Below are positions 8,757 to 17,946 of a stretch of 64,000 nucleotides of DNA, one piece after another. How positions within the stretch are numbered: position 1 is the first letter of the stretch; each line of letters begins with the position of its first letter. The notes under the pieces are model-generated. The model was given only the letters and a program-made list of their open reading frames with translations. It searched no databases and was not told the DNA's origin. The stretch is taken from the NCBI GenBank assembly GCA_000961575.1, contig LADP01000046.1, forward strand, positions 124,001-188,000, given 5' to 3'. This stretch comes from Peptococcaceae bacterium BRH_c8a (lineage in GTDB: Bacteria; Bacillota; Desulfotomaculia; Desulfotomaculales; Desulfallaceae). The translations under genes were made by a program, and so were the position numbers.

Positions 8757-9656
8757 TTACTCAAAAACCCGGTAAACAGACATCAGCCCGGCCATGTCCA
8801 TGCCGCTGAAAATGCCGGAGCTGGTACCCAGAATCAACCCGGTGCCGCCGGTGGCCTCCAGCACCGCATCCCTTAACCCCTCCAGATAGCCAACTTCACC
8901 GGCCCGCAGGGTGTCGGCCACGTCCAGGCTGCCCCACAGGCACAGCCGGTCACCGTACTGACGGCGTATGGCGGCCAAGTCCAGGCCTGAATTGCGGTCC
9001 AGGCAGTGCAGGCCGTCAAAGCCCGCCTCGATGATATCCGGGATAATGGGGCTGTAGTTGCCGTCGGAATGGAAGAAAACCGGCATCCCGGCAGCCGCTG
9101 TTTGGGCAGCCTGTACCTGCGCCGCCAGGGACGGGAGCACATACTTTCTAATCACCGCCGGGGAAGTGAAAAGCCCCCGCTGATAAGCCAGGTCATCGGC
9201 AATGATGATACCGTTAACCCCGGCATCGGTCAGACGTGTAATCAACCCGGTATTGAGCTGCTCCACCCCGGCGGCCAGTTCTGCAAGAGACAGCGGTGAA
9301 GTGATGGACAGGGTAATAAACCGCTCAAAGCCCAGCAGTTTAACACCCCAGCCGAATACGCCGTCCAGCAGCCCGAATATGAACCGGTCCGTATTTTGCA
9401 TCCAGTTGTGCAGATCCGCGAATGCACATTCCCGGGCCGCGGGCAGTGCAACGCCGGCGGGGTACTGCGGGCTGAGGCAATAAGCGTCCAGCCCCATCCG
9501 GCGGACAAACTCCAGGCGTCCGGAGAAGGAGAAACCCGCCACATCATCATCAATGACCAGCTCACCCCGGGGGATGCGGTCGACTTTACGGTGTTTAACA
9601 GCCAGCCGCACCCGTTCCCGGGGCGTGCAGCCGGTTGGTTTGCTTTGGTTTTTCAT
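8757..9656 (-). CDS. URO-D family methyltransferase-like protein
   Basis: A 299-aa member of the uroporphyrinogen decarboxylase superfamily, which also includes the MtaA/MtbA corrinoid methyltransferases. It opens with PRERVRLAVKHRKVDRIPRGE, typical of the family. Family methyltransferases carry a zinc HxC motif at about the position where this one reads FFHSDGN (His-Ser-Asp), with no matching Cys near the C-terminus (GLILGTSSGI). It therefore lacks the usual thiol zinc ligands. GAGGTGGG precedes the ATG. It starts 19 bp after the corrinoid activator gene, so the two are surely co-transcribed. A methyltransferase or corrinoid-related role is likely; the substrate is unknown. Confidence 0.75.
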   Translation of the reverse strand: MKNQSKPTGCTPRERVRLAVKHRKVDRIPRGELVIDDDVAGFSFSGRLEFVRRMGLDAYCLSPQYPAGVALPAARECAFADLHNWMQNTDRFIFGLLDGVFGWGVKLLGFERFITLSITSPLSLAELAAGVEQLNTGLITRLTDAGVNGIIIADDLAYQRGLFTSPAVIRKYVLPSLAAQVQAAQTAAAGMPVFFHSDGNYSPIIPDIIEAGFDGLHCLDRNSGLDLAAIRRQYGDRLCLWGSLDVADTLRAGEVGYLEGLRDAVLEATGGTGLILGTSSGIFSGMDMAGLMSVYRVFE

Positions 9657-9675
9657 GATTGACCCACCTCAAGCA

Positions 9676-11652
9676 TCAGACCACCGCAAAACCCAGCGCT
9701 TCGACAAATAAATCCTGAAAGCCTGGGTCGGTGGACAATTCCACGTGCTCTACGCGGCCGGGTATCCCAACCGCCACCGTAAGTTGCTCTACCGACAACA
9801 GCGCCAGCACCGCCCCGGTGCCCGCCGCGTTACCCACGGGTTTAATGCGATCCAGCTCAATGTCCGGCAGCATGCCGATGGTTTTAACACTTTGTGGTCG
9901 CAGGTTGCTGCCAAAGGCCCCGGCCAACAGTATCCCGTCCAGGTCGGCAGGGGATATCCCCGCTCGTTGCAGCAACAACTCCATACCGGCCCTGATCGCC
10001 CCTTTAGCCAACTGCAATTCGCTGATGTCCTTCTGGGTTATGGCCACTTCCCGCTTACCATCGGAGCCATCGGCCAGGACAAACTTAAACCCCTTACCGG
10101 CAGGTCTGATCCGCTTTTGCACCCGCTCCGGCACTCCCGGCGGGAAATCAGCCGGGTCAATAATTCGGCCGGCTGTAGTTACCAGGCCCAACTCCACCAG
10201 TACCGCTACCGCATCCACCAACCCGGAACCACAGATGCCAACCGGCTGACTGTCGCCAACTACCCGGCACCGGATGTCATCGTCGACGCTGACCTCACAT
10301 ATGGCGCCCGGCTCGGCGCGCATGCCCTGGCTGATGCGGGCCCCCTCAAAAGCCGGCCCCGCAGCCGTGGAACAGGCTAATATATTTGGCGCATCGCTTC
10401 GCTGTTCGGGAGCCAGCACAATTTCCCCGTTGGTGCCCACGTCCACCGCCAGCCAGTTGCCCGGCCGCCGGTACATTTCCGTAGCCAGGATCACCCCCAC
10501 GGTGTCGGAGCCCACATACCCGGCAATATTAGGCAGCAGAGTAAACCTGGTTCGGCCCGGCAGGCTTTCCAGCCCCAGGTCTGCCGCAGTCCCCGCCAAG
10601 CTCCCGGCAAAGGCGGGCGCAAAGGGCGAGGCCGCCATTCCCACTGGCGAAACTCCCAGCAGCAGATGGCTCATCACCGTGTTACCGATTAGCGTCATGG
10701 AGTAAATCCGGTTGGGCGAAACCCCGGCCCGGGCAAGCAACTGACCCACCACCTCGTCAATAGTCCGGGTGGCCAGTTCCCTCATCCGCTCCAGTCCATC
10801 GGCGTTCTCCATAACATAAGTGATGCGAGAGATAACATCGGCACCCTGTGCTCGCTGCCGGTTGGCAGCGGAAACCGAGGCGACTACCCGCCCCCGGCTT
10901 AGATCCGCCAAATACCCGGCCACGCTGGTGGTGCCCATATCAATGGCGATGCCGTAGCAATCCGCCGTGGTATCCCCTTCTTCCAAGGCTAGCAGCTTAA
11001 AGTTGGGGACATTCATACGTTGGGGACATTCATACGTTGGGGACATTCCTCCACAGGAGGTGTGTCCCCTTTCCTTACTCGAGGTGTGTCCCCTATCTAC
11101 ATTATATGTAACCGCAGTTACGCGGTAATTTGCTTCCTGCAGCAAACCCGTCACCCGGCGCACCAGGCTGACACCGGCCCTCACCCCGCCCGGCAGCCCG
11201 CCCAGCACCCTGTCCAGGTCGGCAGTATTATCTTCAATGGTGGGCGGTTCAAGTTCCAGATAAGTTTTAACCACCGGAGGATCCACAGCCGTTACCCGCC
11301 CGTCAAACACTGCTTTATCTCGGGTGAAGCCGCCCGGATCTTGTTCCCCGGGTGCAACTTTTTCATCCAAAATCTCTACAACCGCACCGCCCGTCACCTT
11401 GCGCTGGCACAGCAGAACGATTCCCTGCTCCAGTTCATCCGCCGCCAGGTGCCCCTTTTCAGCCTCCGTGGCGCCGGATATGGCACCCTCCACCACCCTG
11501 GCCCGGCACTTACCGCAGGTTCCTTGCCCCCCGCAAATAGCATTAACCCCGATGCCGGCGGCAGCAGCCGCTTCCATCAGGGTTGCGTTCGTAAGAACCG
11601 GTGTCTTAACACCGGAGGGGAGAAATGTTACAACAACCTGCTCGATTGACAT
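9676..11652 (-). CDS. Corrinoid activation protein (2Fe-2S / ASKHA, RACo-like)
   Basis: This ~658-aa protein is a reductive activase of corrinoid proteins. An N-terminal plant-type 2Fe-2S ferredoxin domain has Cys40, Cys46, Cys49 and Cys82, followed by a linker. The C-terminal ASKHA ATPase domain begins at YGIAIDMGTTSVAGYL and continues with AVDVGTNGEIVLA and GICGSGLVDAVA. The family uses ATP to drive electrons onto accidentally oxidised Co(II) corrinoid. The ATG of MSIEQ is preferred to the upstream in-frame GTG, which lies within the ribosome site. Residues of about 188-219 are encoded by GGGGACA-type repeat units (11010-11095) sitting in frame between linker and ATPase domain. No corrinoid protein gene is adjacent; the partner must be elsewhere. 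Confidence 0.88.
   Translation of the reverse strand: MSIEQVVVTFLPSGVKTPVLTNATLMEAAAAAGIGVNAICGGQGTCGKCRARVVEGAISGATEAEKGHLAADELEQGIVLLCQRKVTGGAVVEILDEKVAPGEQDPGGFTRDKAVFDGRVTAVDPPVVKTYLELEPPTIEDNTADLDRVLGGLPGGVRAGVSLVRRVTGLLQEANYRVTAVTYNVDRGHTSSKERGHTSCGGMSPTYECPQRMNVPNFKLLALEEGDTTADCYGIAIDMGTTSVAGYLADLSRGRVVASVSAANRQRAQGADVISRITYVMENADGLERMRELATRTIDEVVGQLLARAGVSPNRIYSMTLIGNTVMSHLLLGVSPVGMAASPFAPAFAGSLAGTAADLGLESLPGRTRFTLLPNIAGYVGSDTVGVILATEMYRRPGNWLAVDVGTNGEIVLAPEQRSDAPNILACSTAAGPAFEGARISQGMRAEPGAICEVSVDDDIRCRVVGDSQPVGICGSGLVDAVAVLVELGLVTTAGRIIDPADFPPGVPERVQKRIRPAGKGFKFVLADGSDGKREVAITQKDISELQLAKGAIRAGMELLLQRAGISPADLDGILLAGAFGSNLRPQSVKTIGMLPDIELDRIKPVGNAAGTGAVLALLSVEQLTVAVGIPGRVEHVELSTDPGFQDLFVEALGFAVV
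11010..11095. repeat. In-frame GGGGACATT repeat array inside the activator gene
   Basis: Three units of GTTGGGGACATTC(AT) are followed by inverted GGTGTGTCCCC units, together about 86 bp, lying entirely inside the corrinoid activator gene. On the coding strand they read RGHTSSKERGHTSCGG and MSPTYECPQRMNVPN. Equivalent linkers in this protein family are short, so this is a repeat insertion that preserved the frame. Confidence 0.85.
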
Positions 11653-11677
11653 AATCACTACCGCCCCCGACTTGATT

Positions 11678-12785
11678 CTAGCTAATCCTGGCCTGTTTGC
11701 TCAGGTAGGCGTTGATAAAATCGTCGATATCCCCGTCCATGACCGCTTCCACGTTGCCTACCTCGGCTCCGGTACGGTGGTCTTTAACCATCGAATAAGG
11801 GTGAAATACATAAGAACGTATCTGGCTGCCCCAGGCGATGTCCTGCTGTTCGCCGCGCACCTGAGCCATCTCAGACTCCCGCTTGCTCAGTTCCAGGTCG
11901 ACAAGCTTGGACTGCAGCATTTTCATAGCGGTGCTGCGGTTGGATAGCTGGGAGCGCTCGTTCTGGCACTGCACCACTATGCCGGTGGGCAGGTGGGTAA
12001 TGCGTACCGCCGAGTCGGTCTTGTTCACATGCTGGCCCCCGGCACCGCCGGAGCGGTAGGTGTCTATCCTCAAGTCATCAGCATTAATTTCCACGCCGAT
12101 GTCATCTTCCACCTCGGGCAACACGTCCACCGAGGCAAAGGAGGTATGCCGGCGGCCCGCGGTGTCAAAGGGGGAAATACGCACCAGCCGGTGCACCCCT
12201 TTTTCCGATTTCAGGTAGCCGTAAGCGTTTAGGCCCACCACCTCGAAGGTGACACTCTTAACCCCGGCCTCGTCGCCGGGTAACATATCCAAGATGCTAA
12301 CCTTAAACTTGCGATCCTCGGCCCAGCGGGTATACATGCGCAGCAGCATCTCCACCCAATCTTGGGCTTCGGTGCCCCCGGCCCCGGCGTGCATGGCCAC
12401 TATGGCGTTGTTGCCGTCGTAAGGGCCGCTAAGCAGCACCTGCAGTTCCATGCCAGCCACCCGCTTCTTCAGGTCGGCCAACACGTCTGCCGCTTCTTCA
12501 GCCAGCGGCAAGTCATCCTCTTCTTCGCCCAGGTCAAGGAGCACTTCCACGTCCTCTATAATCCTGGCCAGTTCCGCAAAGTCGGCAATGCGCTCTTTCA
12601 GACCGGTGACGGTCTGGGTCACTTCCTGGGCCCTGGCCTGGTCGTTATCCCAAAAGCCGGGCTGGGTCATCTCCTGTTCCAGTTCGCTTATTTTCTGCTC
12701 TTTGCCGGCGATGTCAAAGAGAAACCCTCAAATCTGCCAGGCGTTTCTGCAGGGGTTCAACCTCCCTGCGCAATTCAGCGAACAC
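11678..12785 (-). CDS. prfB: Peptide chain release factor 2, with programmed +1 frameshift
   Basis: RF2 recognises UAA and UGA stops. The main frame, starting at MTQPGFWDN (12670), contains the stop-recognition SPF tripeptide ([15 protein letters not shown]) and the catalytic GGQ ([13 protein letters not shown]). The true gene starts at GTG 12785, after AGGGGGAAGG. It runs 23 codons to the slippery CTT-TGA-C (12719-12713) and shifts +1 onto GAC, reading [16 protein letters not shown] into the main frame. An internal GAGGG lies just before the slip. Total product is 368 aa, normal for RF2. This is the classic autoregulation: low RF2 lets the ribosome shift. The gene lies directly downstream of secA. 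Confidence 0.95.
12713..12724 (-). promoter_or_regulatory. RF2 recoding site (CTT TGA C)
   Basis: The in-frame UGA at 12716-12714 follows CTT, with a Shine-Dalgarno-like GAGGG upstream. Reading is continuous with release factor 2 only after a +1 shift. This arrangement is the standard prfB autoregulatory frameshift. Confidence 0.93.
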
Positions 12786-12807
12786 TGCCCTTCCCCCTCT
12801 AATGTGT

Positions 12808-13035
12808 GTGTCAAGTGTGTCAAGGGGACGGTTCCTTTGACACACTTTGATTGTAACATTCACTTTTTGTGTCAAAGGAACCGTCCCCTTGACACACAGG
12901 AGTCAGTAGTCAGAATATAAATGCCAATAAAGGCATTGCTAAACTATTCCTCGGTGGTTTTCCCTTATTCTGACTACTGAATACTGACTCCTAACTCCTA
13001 TTCAAGTCGGGCACAACCGTCCCCGACTTGAATCT
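12808..13035. repeat. Inverted pair of GTGTCAAGGGGACGGTTCC palindromes plus related units
   Basis: Two opposed ~31-nt copies (12814-12845 and 12868-12898) lie in the gap between secA and prfB. They are followed by TGACTACTGAATACTGACTCC-type sequence (about 12899-13000) and an ATTCAAGTCGGG...CCCCGACTTGAAT unit (13003-13035), which overlaps the secA stop region. Confidence 0.85.
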
Positions 13036-15661
13036 AGCCTGCCGCTTGGCCGCAGCATTTTTTGTACTTTTTGCCGCTGCCGCAGGGGCAGGGGGAGTTG
13101 CGGCCCACCTTTTCTTCCCGGCGTACCGGCTTGGCCGGGCCTTCCTCCTGGTATTTGTTCTCCACAGTCTGGCGCTGTTCGGGCGCCTGAACCACGTTCA
13201 CCCGGAATACGTAGCGCACCACCTCGTCTTGGATGGTGTCCACCATATTCTGAAACATTTGGTAGCTTTCAAATTTATACTCAATTAACGGGTCTTTCTG
13301 GCCGTAGGCCCGCAGGTTAATCCCTTCCCGCAGTTGATCCATAGCGTCCAGGTGATCCATCCACTTCTCATCCACAATGCGCAGCAGTACCACCCGTTCC
13401 AGCTCCCGCATCACTTCGGTGCCCAATTCGGCTTCCCGGGCTTCGTAAATTTCGATGGACTTGTCGGCGAGCAGTTCCCGCAGCGCCTCACGACCCATGT
13501 CATCCAGATCCTCGGGTTCCAGTTCATGGCCGGGCAGGTAAAGCTGCTCGGCATAGCTCAGCAGGCTTTCAAAATCCCACTCCTCGGGGATAACCCCCTC
13601 GGGGCAGTATATTTCTACCGACCGGTCCACCGACTCGCTGATCATCTGCAGCACAACTTCTTTAAGATCCTGTTCCAATAGCACTTTCATCCGCTGCTGG
13701 TAAATCAGCTCCCGCTGCTGGTTCATCACGTCATCGTACTGCAACACATGTTTGCGGATACTGAAGTTGCGTCCTTCCACCCGTTTCTGGGCGCTCTCAA
13801 TGGACTTGGTAATCAGGCTGTGCTCGATGGGCACGTCATCCTCCAAACCCAGTTTATCCATGATCCCGGCGATATTATCAGAACCAAAAAGCCGCATCAG
13901 ATCATCTTCCAGGGAACTGAAAAATTGAGTTGATCCAGGGTCACCCTGACGTCCGGAACGGCCCCGCAGCTGGTTATCAATGCGGCGGCTCTCATGCCGC
14001 TCGGTGCCGATGATATGCAGGCCGCCCAATTCCACCACCCGGCGGTGCTCTTCTTCGCATTCTTTTTCATATTTGGCCAGCGCTTGGCGGTACAGTTCAG
14101 CATTGGCCGGGTCTTCGGGATCGTAATCAGCCCGGCTGCGCAGTTCGGCCTGGGCCAGAAAATCGGGGTTGCCGCCCAAAAGGATGTCGGTGCCCCGGCC
14201 CGCCATGTTGGTGGCAATGGTCACCGCCCCCAGGCGCCCGGCCTGGGCCACAATTTCGGCTTCCTTATCGTGGTATTTGGCGTTCAGCACCTGGTGGGGA
14301 ACGCCATTTTTGCGCAGCATGTGGCTTAAAACCTCGGACTTTTCAATGGATATGGTACCCACCAGCATAGGCTGCCCGGTGGCATTGCGCTCGGCAATTT
14401 CATCCACCACCGCCTTGAACTTGGCCAGCTCGGTTTTGTACACCACGTCCGCCATATCATGCCTGATCATGGGCTTATTGGTGGGAATCACCGCCACGTC
14501 CAGTTTGTAAATGCGGCGGAATTCCTCCTGCTCGGTTTCAGCAGTACCGGTCATACCGGCCAGCTTGTTATACATGCGGAAATAGTTCTGGAAGGTGATA
14601 GTAGCCAGGGTCTGAGACTCGCGCTCAATGCGCACCCCTTCCTTGGCTTCAATAGACTGGTGCAGACCGTCGCTGTACCGGCGGCCGAACATGAGCCGGC
14701 CGGTGAACTCGTCCACGATAATCACCTGACCGTCCTTGACCACGTAATCCCGATCCCTTTTCATCAGGGCGTTGGCCTTTAGCGCCTGGTTCAGGTGGTG
14801 GTTCAGCTGCATGTTGCCATCATCGAAGAGGTTCTCCACGCCCAGCATCTGCTCGACCCGGGCTACGCCATCCTCGGTGAGTACCACGGTGTGGGCTTTT
14901 TCGTCGACGGTATAGTCTTCTTCGGCCCGCAGCCTGGGCACTAGTTTGGCAAAGGTATAGTAATGGTCGGTGGCCTTGTCGGCCTGGCCGGAAATAATCA
15001 GCGGGGTGCGTGCCTCGTCAACCAGGATACTGTCGACCTCGTCCACGATGGCGTAATTAAGCGGCCGTTGCACCAGTTGATTCGGCCGCACCGCCATATT
15101 GTCCCGCAGGTAGTCAAACCCGAACTCGTTATTGGTGCCGTAGGCCACGTCGCAGTTATATGAAGCCTTACGCTCGGTCCAGTCCAACCCGTGGACAACC
15201 AGCCCCACAGACAGGCCCAGAAACTTGTATAGCCGGCCCATCCACTCGCTGTCCCGGCGGGCCAGGTAATCGTTCACCGTCACCACGTGCACCCCGCGCC
15301 CACCCAGGGCGTTAAGGTACACCGGCAGTGTGGCCACCAGGGTTTTGCCCTCACCGGTACGCATCTCGGCAATGCGGCCCTGGTGCAGTACCATGCTGCC
15401 GATTAGCTGCACATCGAAGTGGCGCATGCCCAGCACCCGCTTCGATGCTTCCCGCCCCACCGCAAAAACCTCGGGCAGAATGTCGTCCATAGTGGCTCCC
15501 TTGTCCAGCTTGTCCCTAAAGTAAACCGTTTTGTCCTGCAGCTCGGTGTCCGACAGGGCACTAATCTCGGGTTCCAGCGCGTTAATGCGGTCCACGGTTT
15601 TCTGCATTTTTTTAATATCTCTGGCGTTGTCGTCAAGTAAGTTTTTAATGAATTTCAACAT
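13034..15661 (-). CDS. secA: Preprotein translocase ATPase SecA
   Basis: The 875-aa protein is a full-length SecA, the cytosolic motor that pushes unfolded preproteins through SecYEG. Visible are Walker [28 protein letters not shown], and the DEAD-type [23 protein letters not shown]. The second motor-domain [14 protein letters not shown] and [12 protein letters not shown] are also present. The C-terminus ends with the zinc/SecB-binding SEC-C motif [14 protein letters not shown]. It lies upstream of prfB, a gene order common in Firmicutes. No second SecA is seen in the window. Confidence 0.97.
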   Translation of the reverse strand: MLKFIKNLLDDNARDIKKMQKTVDRINALEPEISALSDTELQDKTVYFRDKLDKGATMDDILPEVFAVGREASKRVLGMRHFDVQLIGSMVLHQGRIAEMRTGEGKTLVATLPVYLNALGGRGVHVVTVNDYLARRDSEWMGRLYKFLGLSVGLVVHGLDWTERKASYNCDVAYGTNNEFGFDYLRDNMAVRPNQLVQRPLNYAIVDEVDSILVDEARTPLIISGQADKATDHYYTFAKLVPRLRAEEDYTVDEKAHTVVLTEDGVARVEQMLGVENLFDDGNMQLNHHLNQALKANALMKRDRDYVVKDGQVIIVDEFTGRLMFGRRYSDGLHQSIEAKEGVRIERESQTLATITFQNYFRMYNKLAGMTGTAETEQEEFRRIYKLDVAVIPTNKPMIRHDMADVVYKTELAKFKAVVDEIAERNATGQPMLVGTISIEKSEVLSHMLRKNGVPHQVLNAKYHDKEAEIVAQAGRLGAVTIATNMAGRGTDILLGGNPDFLAQAELRSRADYDPEDPANAELYRQALAKYEKECEEEHRRVVELGGLHIIGTERHESRRIDNQLRGRSGRQGDPGSTQFFSSLEDDLMRLFGSDNIAGIMDKLGLEDDVPIEHSLITKSIESAQKRVEGRNFSIRKHVLQYDDVMNQQRELIYQQRMKVLLEQDLKEVVLQMISESVDRSVEIYCPEGVIPEEWDFESLLSYAEQLYLPGHELEPEDLDDMGREALRELLADKSIEIYEAREAELGTEVMRELERVVLLRIVDEKWMDHLDAMDQLREGINLRAYGQKDPLIEYKFESYQMFQNMVDTIQDEVVRYVFRVNVVQAPEQRQTVENKYQEEGPAKPVRREEKVGRNSPCPCGSGKKYKKCCGQAAG

Positions 15662-15781
15662 AGTTAATCAACCTTTCTATATAAGAAAAAGCAGGGAAAC
15701 CCGGGGGTTCCCGCGCATACTGATGCCATTTTCCACTTACTTATTCTAACACTTTGCCCCCGGCACTGCAACCGTGGTAGG

Positions 15782-15903
15782 CTTTGGTGCCAGGTGTTGC
15801 AAGTTGCAAGTTGCAACACCTGGCACCAAAAAGGCACGCCATCTCGGGCGTGCCTTTTGCCTTTTCCAGAAAGTGTGTCAAAGGAACCGTCCCCTTGACA
15901 CAT
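15782..15903. repeat. CCAGGTGTTGCAAGTTGCAA and GTGTCAAAGGAACCGTCCCC palindromes
   Basis: TTTGGTGCCAGGTGTTGCAAG and its inverse occupy 15782-15830. A GTGTCAAAGGAACCG...TTGACAC unit lies at 15872-15903. Together they fill the secA-hpf gap with the terminator listed separately. Confidence 0.85.
15828..15860 (-). terminator. Rho-independent terminator after hpf
   Basis: On the minus strand AAAGGCACGCCC-GAGATG-GGCGTGCCTTTTT forms a GC-rich stem followed by a U-run, about 55 bp after the hpf stop. The plus strand also carries TTTTGCC after the stem, so it may work both ways. Confidence 0.75.
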
Positions 15904-15911
15904 TTTAGGGT

Positions 15912-16439
15912 TTAAAATTCGGGTTCGATTAAGCCGTAGTTGCCGTCTTTGCGCTTGTACACCACGTTAACCAGATCGGTTTCGGCATTGGAGAAGACGA
16001 AAAAGTTGTGTCCCAGCAGGTTCATCTGCAGCACCGCTTCGTCAACGGGCATGGGCTTGATGGCAAAGCGCTTGGTCTTGACCACCCGGGGCCCCTCGTC
16101 TTCCTCCGGGGGCGCATAACCGGTGAAAGCATTCTTCTGGTCGTTCGCATTACGCCGGCGAACCAGTTTACCCTTGTATTTCTCAATTTGTTTCTCTAAC
16201 TTTTCCACTACCAGGTCGATGGATGCATACATGTCTCCAGTAGCTTCCTCACCGCGCAGAATCATCCCATTCACCGGGATGGTGACCTCCACCTTATGAG
16301 AATCACCCTCCACCACCAGCACTACAGTGATGTCATCTACTCCGTCAAGGAATTTGTCCAGCTTACCCACCCGTTTTTCCACGTACTCTTTAAGGGCGTT
16401 TGTTACGTTAACATTTCTGCCTCTTACCAGAACGTTCAT
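15912..16439 (-). CDS. hpf: Ribosome hibernation promoting factor, long form
   Basis: A 175-aa long-type HPF, which dimerises 70S ribosomes into inactive 100S particles in stationary phase. The N-terminal S30AE/YfiA domain (MNVLVRGRNVNVTNALKEYV, DITVVLVVEGDSHKVEVTI) occupies roughly residues 1-100. A charged linker and the C-terminal dimerisation domain (KTKRFAIKPMPVDEAVLQMNLLGHNFFVFSN) follow. The length equals other long HPFs. AAAGGAG precedes the ATG. It is followed by its own terminator and lies next to secA, as in Bacillus. Confidence 0.95.
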   Translation of the reverse strand: MNVLVRGRNVNVTNALKEYVEKRVGKLDKFLDGVDDITVVLVVEGDSHKVEVTIPVNGMILRGEEATGDMYASIDLVVEKLEKQIEKYKGKLVRRRNANDQKNAFTGYAPPEEDEGPRVVKTKRFAIKPMPVDEAVLQMNLLGHNFFVFSNAETDLVNVVYKRKDGNYGLIEPEF

Positions 16440-16518
16440 ACCTTCAACTCCTTTCGAGCGAGTAGTATGTATATTATTCCCTCTAACAGGAATAAATCCT
16501 TCTAATTATAGATAATTA

Positions 16519-16545
16519 AAAACCCCGGCTATTGCCAGGGTTTGT
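16519..16545 (-). terminator. Rho-independent terminator after csp
   Basis: Minus strand AAACCCTGGCAATAGCCGGGGTTTTT gives a short stem with AATA loop and U-run directly after the cold-shock gene stop. Confidence 0.8.
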
Positions 16546-16550
16546 AGTGG

Positions 16551-16748
16551 CTATAGTTTAACTACGTTAGCGGCCTGTGGACCACGGGTACCTTCTACTA
16601 TATCGAACTCCACATCCTGACCTTCGACCAGTGTTTTGAAACCATCTCCTTGGATGGCTGAAAAGTGGACGAATACGTCGCCTCCGTCTTCCTTTTCAAT
16701 GAAGCCGTATCCTTTGTCTTTGTTAAACCACTTAACCTTACCTAACAC
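16551..16748 (-). CDS. Cold-shock protein (CspA family)
   Basis: A 65-aa single cold-shock domain that binds single-stranded nucleic acids and acts as an RNA chaperone. RNP1 (KGYGFIE) and RNP2 (VFVHFSAI) are intact and the length is exactly that of the family. The start is a GTG (MLGKVKWFN) with AGGAGG eight to nine bases upstream. It is a single-gene unit with its own terminator. An upstream region of about 350 bp without genes could include a cold-responsive leader, but I cannot identify one. Confidence 0.95.
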   Translation of the reverse strand: MLGKVKWFNKDKGYGFIEKEDGGDVFVHFSAIQGDGFKTLVEGQDVEFDIVEGTRGPQAANVVKL

Positions 16749-16984
16749 TGAACCATACCTCCTAAAACATAATACCGTGGTCTTCCCAACTCACGTGGGG
16801 TTATATTAACATGGGGCTAAAAAGTTGTCAAGCGCACTCATTACTGCCTTTTTGGCCTTTTTTCCCCAATATGACCCGTGCTTTAGAACCAACTTAGGCA
16901 GTCCTTAAAAACCTCTTGGAAGCGATAAATTTGAATTCACCAAATTGTCGAAAAATTTCCTGTTGAACACTGTATTAACCATTA

Positions 16985-17055
16985 ATACCTGTGGACAATG
17001 TGGATAAGTCTGTTAATAACTACAGTTTAAAGGGTTTATGGCTGTGGGTAAATTA
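16985..17055. other. Cluster of DnaA-box-like 9-mers
   Basis: In the 358-bp gap between csp and comF, three 9-mers lie in the same orientation: TGTGGACAA (16990-16998), TGTGGATAA (16999-17007) and TGTGGGTAA (17043-17051). On the opposite strand these read TTGTCCACA, TTATCCACA (perfect DnaA consensus) and TTACCCACA. The first two are directly adjacent in an AT-rich stretch. No dnaA or dnaN is nearby, so an origin is unlikely; a DnaA-titrating or regulatory site is possible. The rest of the gap shows nothing I recognise. Confidence 0.4.
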
Positions 17056-17107
17056 AAAGGAAAGTTGAATCATGTCATATTTACCCATAATTGGTCGTGG
17101 CGGTATG

Positions 17108-17923
17108 TCAACTTCTCCCGGTTTGGCGCGCAATTGCAAAGGTAAGTACCATCACCCCAGTCGCACCAGCCTGTCGCAATTGCTGGGATAATATGGAAAC
17201 TGTACTCCCGGTGGTAAAAACGTCGTCAACAATAGTGATAATCTTACCTGTTATCTGTTCTGATTTCTGCACCCGGAAAGCCTCTTCCAAGTTGCGCAAT
17301 CTTTCGTAGCGGGTCAGGCCGGTTTGGGGAGGTGTTTCCCGAATTCTGGCCACGGCACGTTCCAGCACCGGCACTCCGGTTATTTCACCCAGTGCCCGGG
17401 CCAGCAGCACAGCCTGGTTGAAACCCCGCCACCGCTCCCGAGCCGGATGCAGCGGAACCGGCACCAGCCCCCGGGTACCACTATAAGCAGCCTCGCTGCG
17501 AAAAGTTTCCGCCATCAGAACCGCCATCGGCCGGGCCAACCCCCTGGTCCGGTAATACTTTAGCTGGTGCACCGCGTCACGCAGCGGTTCCTCATAGGGC
17601 CCAACTGCCCGGGCCAGTTCAAAAGGCCGCCCGGACCGGCAGTCGGGACATAAGACCGGGTGACCCGGGTAAATCAAGTTTACACCCGAATTACCCGACC
17701 CGGGGTAACTGCCGCAACAGGGACACGCACGCTCATTAGCATAACCCGCAAGAAGCGCAGCGCATTCACTACACACCGCCCCTTTAGGACTGTCAACCCC
17801 GCACAGAGGACAGACCTGGCGGGGTGGAAAAGCCAAATCCAGCGCGGCATGCAGCAACTCCCTGAACACGGGCATCACCCTCTTTAAAAAAGATAAAGAG
17901 CCTACCTCAGTAAGCCCCATCAA
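17108..17923 (-). CDS. comF: ComF family phosphoribosyltransferase-like competence protein
   Basis: A 271-aa ComF/GntX-type protein. The N-terminal half has a Cys-rich zinc region (CPLCG, CSECA, CPCCG, CPDC). The C-terminal half is a type I phosphoribosyltransferase fold with VPVPLHPARERWRGFNQA and the PRPP loop IITIVDDVFTTGSTV. ComF takes part in uptake or handling of transforming DNA in competent bacteria, but its reaction is not settled. The start is uncertain: TTG-ATG (MMGL) has no good ribosome site. It starts 24 bp after the diguanylate cyclase gene, so the two are likely co-transcribed. Confidence 0.88.
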   Translation of the reverse strand: MMGLTEVGSLSFLKRVMPVFRELLHAALDLAFPPRQVCPLCGVDSPKGAVCSECAALLAGYANERACPCCGSYPGSGNSGVNLIYPGHPVLCPDCRSGRPFELARAVGPYEEPLRDAVHQLKYYRTRGLARPMAVLMAETFRSEAAYSGTRGLVPVPLHPARERWRGFNQAVLLARALGEITGVPVLERAVARIRETPPQTGLTRYERLRNLEEAFRVQKSEQITGKIITIVDDVFTTGSTVSILSQQLRQAGATGVMVLTFAIARQTGRS

Positions 17924-17946
17924 GATGTCATGGTAACAAAATTTAA

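Noticed and set aside
16985-17055. Replication origin
   Set aside because: No dnaA, dnaN, gyrase or rpmH genes lie nearby; the boxes are kept only as possible DnaA sites.
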